Notes: generated by a model not told the origin, from the letters alone. 64,000 nucleotides of DNA from an uncultured Faecalibacterium sp. (GCA_937907025.1 CALESJ010000049.1:25550-89549), one strand, 5' to 3'. Shown: positions 1-7,951, counted from the first letter of the stretch. Translations and numbers: made by a program.

Positions 1-2
1 GC

Positions 3-1481
3 TTCGAAGGTCTGATCCAGGCCATGAACGAGGCCATTGCCGAAACCGACGAAGCCCTGATGGAAAAGTTCTTCGAGGGTGAGGAGTTCACCACTGAGGA
101 GATCGTTTCCGGCATGGCCGCCGGCGTGCGCACCGGCCAGATCACCCCCGTGTTCTGCGGCAGTGCAGTGAACATGCAGGCGCTGGACATGCTGGTCTAC
201 AACCTGAAAGAACTGCTGCCTTCCGCCGACGCCGCCGCCCAGGTGGCCGAGGACAAGGACGGCAACCCGGTGGAGATCACCGTGGATGAAACCGCTCCCA
301 CCTGCGCCTACGTCTTCAAGACGGTGGCCGACCCCTTCGTGGGCAAACTGAGCTTCATCAAGGTGCTGGCCGGCAAGCTGAGCGCCACTTCCAACGTGGT
401 GAACGCCCGCACCGGACAGCCCGAGCGTCTGGGCAAGACCCTGACCGTCTGCGGCAAGCGCCAGAGCGATACCCCCGCCATTGTGGCCGGCGACATCGGC
501 GCTGTGGCCAAGCTGACCACCGCCAAGACCGGCGATACCCTGTGTGACCCCGCCCGGGTGGTGAGCCTGCCCGCGCCCGAATATCCCGCCGCCTGCTACC
601 GCATGGCGGTCAAGGTGGCCAAGAAGGGCGACGAGGGCAAGGTTTCCGGCGCGCTGGCCCGCCTGATGGAAGAAGACCCGGCCATCACCTTCACGGTGGA
701 CCCCGAAACCAAGCAGCAGATCATTGCCGGCCTGGGCACCCAGCATCTGGAAGTGGCCGTGGCCAAACTGAAGAACAAGTTCGGCGTGGAGATCACGCTG
801 GAAGTGCCCCGCGTTCCCTACCGGGAATCCATCCGCAAGTCCTGCAAGGCTCAGGGCCGCCACAAGAAGCAGACCGGCGGTCACGGTCAGTTTGGTGACG
901 TGTGGATTCAGTTCGAGCCCTGCGAGGGCGACGACATCGTCTTTGAGGAGAAGGTGTTCGGCGGCAGCGTGCCGAAGAACTTCTTCCCCGCCGTCGAAAA
1001 GGGCGTGCGGCAGGCCGCAGCCCACGGCGTGCTGGCCGGGTATCCCATGGTGGGCATGAAAGCCACCCTGCTGGACGGCAGCTATCACCCCGTGGACTCC
1101 AGCGAAATGGCCTTCATCATGGCCGCCAAGCTGGCGTACAAGGCCGCCATCCCCGAAGCCAGCCCCGTGCTGCTGGAACCCATCGGCACCCTGAAAGCCC
1201 ATGTCCCGGCCGAGAACACCGGTGACATCATGGGCGAAGTGACCAAACGCCGCGGCCGCGTGCTGGGCATGAGCCCGGACGAGGACGGCGGCCAGATGGT
1301 GGAAGCCGAAGTGCCCATGGCCGAAATGCAGGACTTCACCACCTTCCTGCGGCAGCTGACCCAGGGCCGCGGGTACTACACCTTTGAGTTCGTCCGCTAT
1401 GAAACCCTGCCCCAGATGCTGGAAAGCAAAGTCATTGAGCAGGCCAAGGCACTGGGCAACATGGCTGATGACGACACCTGA
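3..1481 (+). CDS. fusA: Elongation factor G family protein (C-terminal part, 5' end outside window)
   Basis: EF-G family translational GTPase that drives ribosomal translocation in the cytoplasm; the reading frame is open from base 3, so the GTPase P-loop lies off the left edge. About 492 residues are visible of an expected 690 or so. They cover the end of the G domain (ITPVFCGSA), domain II, domain III, domain IV with the motif GRHKKQTGGHGQFGDV, and domain V with GDIMGEVTKRRGRVLGM. The domain III-IV spelling resembles the EF-G-like paralogues of Clostridia rather than the str-operon EF-G, and the neighbours are not rpsL, rpsG or tuf, so this may be the second EF-G. A strong terminator follows. 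I am sure of the family but not of which paralogue it is. Confidence 0.9.
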   Translation, partial: FEGLIQAMNEAIAETDEALMEKFFEGEEFTTEEIVSGMAAGVRTGQITPVFCGSAVNMQALDMLVYNLKELLPSADAAAQVAEDKDGNPVEITVDETAPTCAYVFKTVADPFVGKLSFIKVLAGKLSATSNVVNARTGQPERLGKTLTVCGKRQSDTPAIVAGDIGAVAKLTTAKTGDTLCDPARVVSLPAPEYPAACYRMAVKVAKKGDEGKVSGALARLMEEDPAITFTVDPETKQQIIAGLGTQHLEVAVAKLKNKFGVEITLEVPRVPYRESIRKSCKAQGRHKKQTGGHGQFGDVWIQFEPCEGDDIVFEEKVFGGSVPKNFFPAVEKGVRQAAAHGVLAGYPMVGMKATLLDGSYHPVDSSEMAFIMAAKLAYKAAIPEASPVLLEPIGTLKAHVPAENTGDIMGEVTKRRGRVLGMSPDEDGGQMVEAEVPMAEMQDFTTFLRQLTQGRGYYTFEFVRYETLPQMLESKVIEQAKALGNMADDDT

Positions 1482-1509
1482 TTTCTGATTGTCCTTTGCT
1501 GTTATAAAG

Positions 1510-1555
1510 CACCGCCCCCGGTTCCTTACGGGACCGGGGGTGGTGTGTTTTTTGT
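1510..1555 (+). terminator. Rho-independent terminator of the EF-G gene
   Basis: A 16-bp stem with two G-U pairs (arms at 1510-1525 and 1530-1545, TTAC loop) is followed by a T-rich tract. It lies 28 bases after the EF-G stop. Confidence 0.9.
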
Positions 1556-1647
1556 TGTAGAAACCGGCTTCCCTGTGCAGGGGGAGGATTCGGGAAAGAG
1601 AGCTGCACGCCCACCAACCGCCGGGACAGTTCCGGGGCAGAGAGTGA

Positions 1648-1786
1648 CTCCCCTGTGTAAGGGGAGCTGGCGGCCGGAAGGCCGACTGAGGGGTTGTAGA
1701 GTTGCTGGTGTTTCCCGTGAACGGGCGATAAGGCAGGCTTTACAACCCCACCGCCGCCGCGCGGCACCTCCCCTTACACAGGGGAG
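1648..1786. repeat. 139-bp palindromic MITE-like element, copy 1
   Basis: The ends are 19-bp mirror-complementary blocks, CTCCCCTGTGTAAGGGGAG at the left and CTCCCCTTACACAGGGGAG at the right, and each end is itself a hairpin. Inside are a nested pair GGGGTTGTAG / TTACAACCCC and a small central hairpin CCCGTGAACGGG, so the unit could fold as a cruciform. There is no ORF of its own and no transposase nearby. Copy 2 at 1806-1944 has the same length, orientation and nearly the same sequence; divergent copies lie at 16767-16905 and 42223-42500. A degenerate half end sits at about 1570-1590. The whole stretch 1556-2047 contains only these repeats. Confidence 0.85.
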
Positions 1787-1805
1787 GCTTGGGGGGAGAG
1801 GTCGG

Positions 1806-1944
1806 CTCCCCTGTGCAAGGGGAGCTGGCGGCCGGAAGGCCGACTGAGGGGTTGTAGAGTTGCTGGTGTTTCCCGTGAACGGGCGATAAGGCGGGCTTTA
1901 CAACCCCACCGCCGCTGCGCGTCACCTCCCCTTACACAGGGGAG
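1806..1944. repeat. 139-bp palindromic MITE-like element, copy 2
   Basis: Direct repeat of copy 1, with 158 bases from start to start. The left end carries one change (TGTGCAAGG). The short spacer between the copies and their high identity point to a recent tandem duplication or nested insertion. Confidence 0.85.
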
Positions 1945-2047
1945 GCTTCGGGCAAGGGTACTGCTCACCGGCCACGCCATTCAACTCCATGCCGTATCCG
2001 TTCTGACCCTGCAAGTCTGTTGCGTTTTTCCCTCTGCGAACAGAGAT

Positions 2048-2512
2048 TCAGTACTCTTTCACCAAGGTCAAAAAATCGTATACACCGCCGTTGGACCTGC
2101 GTTTCACGATTGCGGAATCCTTGAATCCACATGAATGGTATACTTTAATCGCCCTTTGATTAAACACTGCTACATTCAGGATGAGCCGGTCAAATTTGTA
2201 ATGCTGTTCCACATACTCTATGATTTTCTTTACAAATGGGATTCCGTTGCCTTTGCCGCAGAGATCCGGCCTCATCCCGAGCCCGATTTCCATAGATTGA
2301 TTTTCTTGAATCACGCAAAAGAACCCGACCAACACACCGTTTTCCAACACCTCATAGTGGTCGTTTTGATTCCGCAAAGTTTCATCAACAAACTCTTCGT
2401 AGTCTTCTGCATCAGCAGTCATATCATAAAAAGAATAGATACCGTCATATTTCCATTCATTCGCAATTTCCAGCGCATTCCTTTGTGACAATGGCCTAAA
2501 TACAAATTGCAT
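2048..2512 (-). CDS. GNAT family N-acetyltransferase
   Basis: 154-residue cytoplasmic acetyl-CoA-dependent acetyltransferase of the RimJ/RimL-like GNAT branch; the substrate is unknown. Motif A is visible as GLGMRPDLCGKGNG, the pyrophosphate-binding R-x-x-x-G-x-G loop, followed by the typical NxRAIKVYHSCGF segment of motif B. The ATG at 2512 is chosen because AGGAG lies six bases upstream; an in-frame TTG at 2533 would place the SD inside the gene. The gene is clearly AT-richer than its neighbours, which suggests horizontal acquisition. Upstream lie two very short ORFs and a terminator on the same strand, an arrangement typical of inducible resistance genes. Resistance to an antibiotic is only a hypothesis. 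Confidence 0.88.
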   Translation of the reverse strand: MQFVFRPLSQRNALEIANEWKYDGIYSFYDMTADAEDYEEFVDETLRNQNDHYEVLENGVLVGFFCVIQENQSMEIGLGMRPDLCGKGNGIPFVKKIIEYVEQHYKFDRLILNVAVFNQRAIKVYHSCGFKDSAIVKRRSNGGVYDFLTLVKEY

Positions 2513-2529
2513 GTTTTTCTCCTGCCAAT

Positions 2530-2553
2530 TCAAGTTGCTTTAAGATGAATCAT
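2530..2553 (-). CDS. Possible 7-codon leader ORF before the acetyltransferase
   Basis: ATG at 2553 is preceded by a full GGAGG five bases upstream and encodes MIHLKAT before TGA. Its stop is 17 bases upstream of the GNAT start, so ribosomes could be handed on to that gene. It is too short for homology, and only the SD and position support it. Confidence 0.3.
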   Translation of the reverse strand: MIHLKAT

Positions 2554-2642
2554 AAAATCCTCCATAAATCAGGCCAACTTACTCGACAAGCGGTCTTGTT
2601 TGAATATCTATGAAGAACAGAAGATCACACCAAAAAGCAAAC

Positions 2643-2670
2643 AAAAAAGCCGTGGCTGACAAACCACGGC
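2643..2670 (-). terminator. Intrinsic terminator (possible attenuator) upstream of the GNAT gene
   Basis: Stem GCCGTGG / CCACGGC with an 8-base loop, followed on the minus strand by TTTTTTG. It lies between the promoter at about 2800 and the GNAT start at 2512, so it should limit read-through into the acetyltransferase. Confidence 0.75.
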
Positions 2671-2691
2671 AAAAGAAATTCCATGAAAAAC

Positions 2692-2757
2692 TTATAGTGC
2701 AACCGAGGTCCTCCAAAGATATTCAGCTTTCCTATTGATTCTGCTGTTTTTCATCAT
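2692..2757 (-). CDS. Possible 21-residue leader peptide
   Basis: The ORF starts ATG ATG AAA AAC and ends LWRTSVAL followed by TAA. It is basic in its first half (KNSRINRK), with an SD GAGGT five bases before the first ATG. The SD block CGAGGT (2763-2768) can pair exactly with ACCTCG inside codons 17-18 of the same ORF (2704-2709). The position, 22 bases before an intrinsic terminator, is what a ribosome-stalling leader would look like. I do not recognise the peptide. Confidence 0.4.
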   Translation of the reverse strand: MMKNSRINRKAEYLWRTSVAL

Positions 2758-2789
2758 GAAGCACCTCGCTTTCTATCAAAGTTTATATC

Positions 2790-2818
2790 ATCATAATCCC
2801 TATCACTGACAATGTCAA
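2790..2818 (-). promoter_or_regulatory. Sigma-A promoter of the leader/GNAT unit
   Basis: TTGACA (2813-2818), a 17-base spacer and TATGAT (2790-2795) on the minus strand. An 11-bp inverted repeat, TGACATTGTCA, overlaps the -35 and might be an operator. Confidence 0.8.
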
Positions 2819-2878
2819 CAACAGGTTTATGATTCCCGCTGTATGCCCGCCGTGCAAGGCAAGAGCCGCAGAAACGCC

Positions 2879-3811
2879 TTACGCCTCCACCCCTGCCAGG
2901 TACTCCTGGGCAAAGTGCACGGCCACGGCGCCGTCAGCGGTGGCGGTGACCACCTGGCGCACCGCCTTGGCGCGGGCATCCCCCACCGCAAAGACGCCGG
3001 GCAGGTTGGTGCGGGTGGTTTCGTCGGCATCAAAATAGCCGGCGGCATCGCACTTCACCTGGTCCCGGAACAGCCCGGTTTCCGGCACGCGGCCGATGGC
3101 GGCAAACACGCCCTCGCAGGGCAGCTCCCGGATAGCGCCGGTATGCACGTCCTCCACTTTCAAAGCGCACAGGCGGCCGTCCTCGCCCTGCACCAGCTCC
3201 GCCGGGCGGGCGTTCCAGACGATCTCCACGCCGCTGTTTTCCAGAGCTTTCACGTTGGGCGCCGGCGCACGCAGTTCGTCCCGGCGATGCACCAGATACA
3301 CCTTTTTGCACAGGTTGGCCAGATGCAGTGCATCCCCCACCGCCGTGTTGCCGCCGCCCACGACCACCACGGTCTTGCCGCGGTAGAGCATGCCGTCACA
3401 GGCGGCGCAGTAGCCCATGCCCCGGCCCAGCAGCTCCTTTTCGTTGGGCAGGCCCAGCGGACGGGGGGATGCTCCCGGTGCCAGAACCACCGTGCGGGCC
3501 AGCACCTCACCGCTGTCGGTCTGCAGGTGCTTCACCTCTCCGGTCAGGTCGGCGCTCATGAGCTGGGTATAGCGGAACTCCGCCCCTGCCCGCTCGGCTC
3601 CCTGGCGCATCAGGTCGCCCAGGGAATACCCGTCCAGCCCTTCGGGGAAGCCGGGATAGTTCTCGATGAGGGGGGAGTCGGCCATCTGGCCGCCCGCCGC
3701 CAGTTTTTCCAGCAGAACGGTTTTCAGGCCTGCACGGGCGCCATACAGGGCAGCCGTGCAGCCGCCGGGGCCGCCGCCCACAACGGCCATATCATAAATC
3801 ATTTCACTCAT
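2879..3811 (-). CDS. trxB: Thioredoxin-disulfide reductase
   Basis: Cytoplasmic FAD/NADPH flavoenzyme of 310 residues that reduces thioredoxin. The FAD-binding GGGPGG is near residue 12 and the redox pair Cys135-Ala-Ala-Cys138 (GYCAACDG) is intact. The NADPH-binding loop GGGNTAVGDA is near residue 152, with HRRDELRA after it, and the C-terminal FAD motif GVFAVGDA is present. Length matches the family. The start at 3811 is set by AAGGAG nine bases upstream; a longer frame to 3928 has no SD and would include the promoter. The gene is monocistronic, and no thioredoxin gene lies next to it. Confidence 0.96.
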   Translation of the reverse strand: MSEMIYDMAVVGGGPGGCTAALYGARAGLKTVLLEKLAAGGQMADSPLIENYPGFPEGLDGYSLGDLMRQGAERAGAEFRYTQLMSADLTGEVKHLQTDSGEVLARTVVLAPGASPRPLGLPNEKELLGRGMGYCAACDGMLYRGKTVVVVGGGNTAVGDALHLANLCKKVYLVHRRDELRAPAPNVKALENSGVEIVWNARPAELVQGEDGRLCALKVEDVHTGAIRELPCEGVFAAIGRVPETGLFRDQVKCDAAGYFDADETTRTNLPGVFAVGDARAKAVRQVVTATADGAVAVHFAQEYLAGVEA

Positions 3812-3860
3812 GGTCAAAATCTCCTTGCGGGCCCCCATTTCATCGGGTGGCCTGTACCTC

Positions 3861-3889
3861 AATATACCATATATAGGGGCCTTTGTCGA
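3861..3889 (-). promoter_or_regulatory. Promoter of trxB
   Basis: TCGACA (3884-3889), a 17-base spacer and an extended -10 TGG-TATATT (3861-3866), about 50 bases before the trxB start. Confidence 0.65.
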
Positions 3890-3932
3890 GAGTTTGCCCA
3901 ATTGGCACGGCATTTTTTCCCGCAGCAAAAGG

Positions 3933-3967
3933 AAAGCCCTCCGTGTTGTCCGTCACGGAGGGCTTTT
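3933..3967 (-). terminator. Terminator of the amidase gene
   Basis: 13-bp perfect stem AAAGCCCTCCGTG / CACGGAGGGCTTT with an 8-base loop, T-rich on both sides. It lies 67 bases after the amidase stop. Confidence 0.85.
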
Positions 3968-4034
3968 GCCGGGGATGGTTGGGGGTTCTCCCCGGCCACA
4001 CAGAAAAAGAAGCGCGTTGCGCGGGAATGGCGTT

Positions 4035-5018
4035 TTACTGGTTGGGTTCCAGCCCGAACCAGCTGCAGATGGCCTGATAATACGGCTTGGCGGCCGTCCG
4101 GCAGCCGTCCTCATCGCCCAGCAGGTCCACATCGGCACTGTTGGTGATGAAGCACTGTTCCGACAGCACCGCCGGGCAGGCGGCATACTCCAGAATCCCG
4201 AAGGTGGGGTCATCATGGACGGAGGTATCATCGGATTCATACAGCAGCTTTTCGTCGTCGTCACCGTAATATATGTACCGCACACCGTCCAGGCCCCGCA
4301 GCCGCTGGCCCAGGTTGCCGAACTCCTGGGTCAGGCACCGGGCAAAGCGCAGGCTTTCATCATGGTTGGTGCTGCCGGGCGGAATGGGATAGCACTCGTA
4401 CCCGGAGGTACTGGCTGCGGAATCGGAATTGCCGTGGATGGACAGCAGCAGCTGGGCGCCCTGATCGTTGGCGCGCTGGGCACACTCGCTGGGCTTGATG
4501 CGGGCGCAGTCGGGGTTCTGGCTTTCCTCCTCGGTGAGGGTCAGGTAGGGTTCGAACCGGCCGTCCGCCTCCAGCAGGTCTGCCAGATCGTTGGCGGTGC
4601 GCCAGGTCATCTCATATTCTCCGAACCCAGGTTCCTCCGACCCTCGGTCCACCCCGCCGTGGCCGGGGTCAATGGCCACCACCGGCAACTGTTCGCCCGG
4701 GGCTGCGACGGCCTTGGTTGTGGCCTGCGTATCGGCAGGCGGCGCGGCAGGTTCCTTTGCCAGGACACGCTCCACGCAGGGCACCAGGAAAAACACCACC
4801 GCAGCGGCCACACAAGCCAACGCAGCCAGCACACCCAGGCGCGCCAGATGCCGGGCACGGCGGCGCCGACGGCGCATGGCATACCAATCCTGCGGGTGGC
4901 GGGTGGCCTGTCCGGGACGCGCAGCCCCCGCCGTATTGGGGGTCCGGCGGGGCGCAGCAGCCTGCGGGCGGCGGTACTGAATTTTACTTGTATGGCTCAT
5001 GGGCTCCTGACGGGGCAT
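4035..5018 (-). CDS. N-acetylmuramoyl-L-alanine amidase, membrane anchored
   Basis: Amidase_3 family zinc hydrolase of about 327 residues that cleaves the amide bond between muramic acid and L-alanine in peptidoglycan. The N-terminus is proline/arginine-rich, with MRRRRRRARH before one transmembrane segment at about residues 61-80, so the catalytic domain should lie outside. Zinc ligand motifs are DPGHGGVDRG (His120) and LLSIHGNSD (His195), with candidate acidic ligands in the stretch between them and EQCF near the end. GAGGTGA before the ATG at 5018 supports this start; MSHTSK at 5000 is an alternative. A spore or division role cannot be told from the sequence. Confidence 0.9.
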   Translation of the reverse strand: MPRQEPMSHTSKIQYRRPQAAAPRRTPNTAGAARPGQATRHPQDWYAMRRRRRRARHLARLGVLAALACVAAAVVFFLVPCVERVLAKEPAAPPADTQATTKAVAAPGEQLPVVAIDPGHGGVDRGSEEPGFGEYEMTWRTANDLADLLEADGRFEPYLTLTEEESQNPDCARIKPSECAQRANDQGAQLLLSIHGNSDSAASTSGYECYPIPPGSTNHDESLRFARCLTQEFGNLGQRLRGLDGVRYIYYGDDDEKLLYESDDTSVHDDPTFGILEYAACPAVLSEQCFITNSADVDLLGDEDGCRTAAKPYYQAICSWFGLEPNQ

Positions 5019-5240
5019 GGAGGTCACCTCTTTTGCACTTCCTTTGCCGGGTTCTGCGGGCACTGACCCGCGATGTGATTTGTATTATACGGCCAACTTG
5101 TGTCTGACTTGTTTCCTCTTGTGACAAAATAGCAGAGGCTTCTATCTATACAGTGGCATTTTGCGGGGCGATGTTACAGTGTTTTTGCCGTTTCATCCAT
5201 CAAGACGCTTTCTCCTGCCGAAAAATCACACCCGCCACAC

Positions 5241-5273
5241 AAAAACCGGACCGATGCAAACGCACCGGTCCGG
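5241..5273 (-). terminator. Terminator of the SnoaL-GGDEF gene
   Basis: Perfect 8-bp stem CCGGACCG / CGGTCCGG followed on the minus strand by TTTTTG. Confidence 0.85.
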
Positions 5274-5295
5274 CTGTTGGGTCTGTATTCTGTTG

Positions 5296-6255
5296 TCAGA
5301 TCGTGGAGGTATACACAAAGCAGGCATTCTTGCCTTTGTGCTTGGCGGCATACAGGGCCTCGTCCGCCCGCTGATACAAATCACGCACCGTATCATCCGG
5401 CTGCTTCTTAGCAATACCGATGGAAATATGTACCGAACGGCCGATGGTGGCGCCGGCGCTCTCATTGATCTTGCCAATGATGCGCTGGGCAATGCGGATG
5501 GCGATTTCGTCTGTGGTAACGCCCGGGCAGAAGGCAGCGAATTCATCGCCGCCCACGCGCCCCAGAATATCAATGCGGCGGGTGGCTTCATGCAGCAGAC
5601 GGCCCACCTGTTTCAGCACTTCGTCCCCGGCCAGATGCCCGTAAGTGTCATTGATCTGTTTGAAGTCATCCAGGTCCAGCACCAGCAGATACGCCGGGCC
5701 GTCGTTCAGTTTCTTTTCACACTGCTCAAAGAATGCGCGATGGTTGTACAGCCCCGTCACCGGGTCGGAGTTGGCTAGCTCGGTCATACGGGCTGCCAGG
5801 CGCTGGGTTTCCCGGATCTTTTCGCTCAGGGTCTTGGGATAGTACTCCCCGTATGCCTGCTCCCGGTAGGGTACCGACTGATGAATGTGCACGATCTTCC
5901 AGTCCTCGCCCCGCTTGGCGTACACCACGCTGAACCGCACATCCATGTCCATACCGGCATCGTTGTCGGCGTCCCGGATATGAAAACCGCCATACACCAG
6001 ATGGGATTCCGGCCCGATGACACAATCCTGATACCATTCATCCAACAGAGCAAAGGTCATATCTTCAGTCTGCCGGCACTCATCATCCAGCGCCTCCAGC
6101 AGCTTTTCCCCGGAAGTATAAAACTCGTGCTTGCCGGTCCCAATGACCACGCAGTTGGGGTCGATGATCGGAAGCAGGCGGGCAAAATCCTCCGGCGTGC
6201 GGTGAAACAAATATATATGCCACAGCTGTCGGGTCATTCCGCAAAAATCTGTCAT
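5296..6255 (-). CDS. Diguanylate cyclase with N-terminal SnoaL-like domain
   Basis: 319 residues, no membrane segment. Residues 1-135 resemble the SnoaL/NTF2-like (DUF4440-type) cone fold, with the ending DWKIVHIHQSVPY. Residues 155-319 are a full GGDEF domain that makes cyclic di-GMP from two GTP: start signature SDPVTGLYNHRAFF, intact active site GGDEF at 235-239, and an inhibitory I-site Arg226-x-x-Asp229 exactly five residues before it. All metal and substrate residues I can judge are present, so it should be active and feedback-controlled. The SD GGAGGAG precedes the ATG. The SnoaL-like domain probably senses a small ligand, which is inference. Confidence 0.9.
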   Translation of the reverse strand: MTDFCGMTRQLWHIYLFHRTPEDFARLLPIIDPNCVVIGTGKHEFYTSGEKLLEALDDECRQTEDMTFALLDEWYQDCVIGPESHLVYGGFHIRDADNDAGMDMDVRFSVVYAKRGEDWKIVHIHQSVPYREQAYGEYYPKTLSEKIRETQRLAARMTELANSDPVTGLYNHRAFFEQCEKKLNDGPAYLLVLDLDDFKQINDTYGHLAGDEVLKQVGRLLHEATRRIDILGRVGGDEFAAFCPGVTTDEIAIRIAQRIIGKINESAGATIGRSVHISIGIAKKQPDDTVRDLYQRADEALYAAKHKGKNACFVYTSTI

Positions 6256-6360
6256 GTACCGGTTCTCCTCCGCCGCAAAAAATCAATATTTTTTCTTTTA
6301 TTCCTTTTATTATGGTGGATTCCCGTGGCGATGTCAAGGCGAAAACTGTCGTTTTCACAT

Positions 6361-6404
6361 AAAAAGACGGACCCGGCCGCCGTGCTGGCAGTAACAGGTC
6401 CGTC
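6361..6404 (-). terminator. Terminator of eno
   Basis: Stem GACGGACC / GGTCCGTC enclosing a 23-base loop, with TTTTT following on the minus strand. Confidence 0.8.
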
Positions 6405-6421
6405 TACTCTTTTTTAACGTT

Positions 6422-7717
6422 TTAACGTCTTACCGCGAAGGCAGAAAATCCCGGATACACCGCTGCCTTCCCCAGCTGTTCCTCGATGCGCAGCAGCCGG
6501 TTGTACTTGGCCACCCGCTCGCTGCGGCTGGGCGCGCCGGTCTTGATCTGGCAGGTGTTCAGGGCCACGGCCAGGTCCGCGATGGTGGTGTCCTCGGTTT
6601 CGCCGGAACGGTGGGAGGAAATGGCCGTATACCCGGCCTTGTGGGCCATCTTGATGGCTTCCAGGGTTTCGGACACCGAGCCGATCTGGTTGAGCTTGAT
6701 GAGGATGGAGTTGCCGCAGCCCAGTTCAATGCCTTTGGCCAGGCGCTGGGTGTTGGTGACAAAGAGGTCATCCCCCACCAGCTGGACCTTGCCGCCCAGC
6801 TCTCTGGTCAGCAGCTGCCAGCCCTCCCAGTCCTCCTCATCCAGGCCGTCCTCCAGGGACCAGATGGGATACTTGTCGGTCAGGTCCTTCCAGTGGGCCA
6901 CCAGCTCGGCGGAGGTGTAGGTCTTGCCGCACTTGGGCAGCTTGTACTCGCCCTTTTTGCCGCTCTTCCACTCGCTGGCAGCGGCGTCCATGGCCAGCAC
7001 AAAGTCCTTGCCGGGGGTGTAGCCCGCCTGTTCGACGGCCTCCAGAATCACCTGGATGGCTTCCTCATCGCTGGACAGGTCGGGGGCAAAGCCGCCCTCG
7101 TCCCCCACGGCGGTGGCCAGGCCCCGGCTCTTGAGCAGGGCCTGCAGGGTGTGGAAGACCTCGGTGCAGGCGCGCAGGCCCTCGGAGAAGGAAGGCAGAC
7201 CGGCGGGCATGATCATGAACTCCTGCACATCCACCGTATTGGCCGCGTGAGCGCCGCCATTGAGGATGTTCATCATGGGCACCGGCAGCCGGTTGGCGTT
7301 GACGCCGCCCAAAAAGCGATACAGCGGAAGCTCCAGCGCCGTGGCGGCGGCCCGGGTGCAGGCGATGGACACCGCCAGGATGGCGTTGGCGCCCAGGTTG
7401 GATTTGTCCTTGGTGCCGTCGGCAGCGATCATGGCGGCGTCGATGGCATAGATGTCCGAGGCGTCCATCCCGGTGAGCGCATCATTGATGACGGTGTTGA
7501 TGTTCTCCACCGCCTTGGTCACCCCCTTGCCGCCGTAGCGGGACTTGTCCCCGTCCCGCAGTTCCAGGGCCTCAAACTCGCCGGTGGAGGCGCCGCTGGG
7601 GGCTGCGCCCCGGCCCACGGTGCCGTCGGACAGCCGGACTTCCGCCTCCACGGTGGGATTGCCCCGGGAGTCGATGATCTGGCGGCCGAGGACCTTTTCA
7701 ATGCTGAGGGTTTTCAT
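6422..7717 (-). CDS. eno: Enolase
   Basis: Glycolytic 2-phosphoglycerate dehydratase, 431 residues, normal length. Signature segments are all present: the N-terminal IIDSRGNPTVE, the loop GAAPSGASTG, GDEGGFAPD with the catalytic Glu, the catalytic-Lys region LIKLNQIGSVSE, and SHRSGETEDTTIADLAV near the C-terminus. It is cytoplasmic and forms dimers or octamers in the family. It is monocistronic with its own promoter and terminator, and no other lower-glycolysis genes are adjacent. Confidence 0.98.
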   Translation of the reverse strand: MKTLSIEKVLGRQIIDSRGNPTVEAEVRLSDGTVGRGAAPSGASTGEFEALELRDGDKSRYGGKGVTKAVENINTVINDALTGMDASDIYAIDAAMIAADGTKDKSNLGANAILAVSIACTRAAATALELPLYRFLGGVNANRLPVPMMNILNGGAHAANTVDVQEFMIMPAGLPSFSEGLRACTEVFHTLQALLKSRGLATAVGDEGGFAPDLSSDEEAIQVILEAVEQAGYTPGKDFVLAMDAAASEWKSGKKGEYKLPKCGKTYTSAELVAHWKDLTDKYPIWSLEDGLDEEDWEGWQLLTRELGGKVQLVGDDLFVTNTQRLAKGIELGCGNSILIKLNQIGSVSETLEAIKMAHKAGYTAISSHRSGETEDTTIADLAVALNTCQIKTGAPSRSERVAKYNRLLRIEEQLGKAAVYPGFSAFAVRR

Positions 7718-7777
7718 GGTATATCCCTTCCTTTCCTGAACGCCCGGCCTTTGGGAGGCGGGCGGTGGTTGTTTTTG

Positions 7778-7829
7778 GTTAGTTATTTCTAACTAACTGC
7801 AGTATACCCGATTTTTTCGCAGGATGCAA
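7778..7829 (-). promoter_or_regulatory. Promoter and inverted repeat upstream of eno
   Basis: TTGCAT (7824-7829), a 17-base spacer and TATACT (7801-7806). Just downstream, where the start point should fall, is a perfect inverted repeat GTTAGTTA-GAAA-TAACTAAC (7778-7797), which could be an operator or a 5' stabilising hairpin. Confidence 0.7.
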
Positions 7830-7893
7830 CCCCTGCACGGAAATTTTGGGCGGGAAGGGTCCCATTTATGCGCGATTGTCAGCCGCCCCCACA

Positions 7894-7933
7894 GAAAAAG
7901 GCAGCCCGCCGGGAAAATTCCCGGTGGGCTGCC
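7894..7933 (-). terminator. Terminator of the Wzy-like gene
   Basis: 16-bp stem starting GGCAGCCCGCCGGG (7900 onward), paired with CCCGGTGGGCTGCC (7920-7933), with TTTTTC on the minus strand. Confidence 0.85.
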
Positions 7934-7951
7934 AAATCGCATAAATCAGAT

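Noticed and set aside
1648..1944. CRISPR array
   Set aside because: There are only two large repeats, each internally palindromic, without short regular repeat-spacer units or cas genes.
1545..1980. Several 60-110 codon frames on both strands over the repeats
   Set aside because: They consist only of translated palindromic repeat sequence, recur in each copy, and lack SD sites.
4551..4560. GGTTCGAAC, resembling a tRNA T-loop
   Set aside because: It lies inside the amidase gene and no cloverleaf can be drawn around it.
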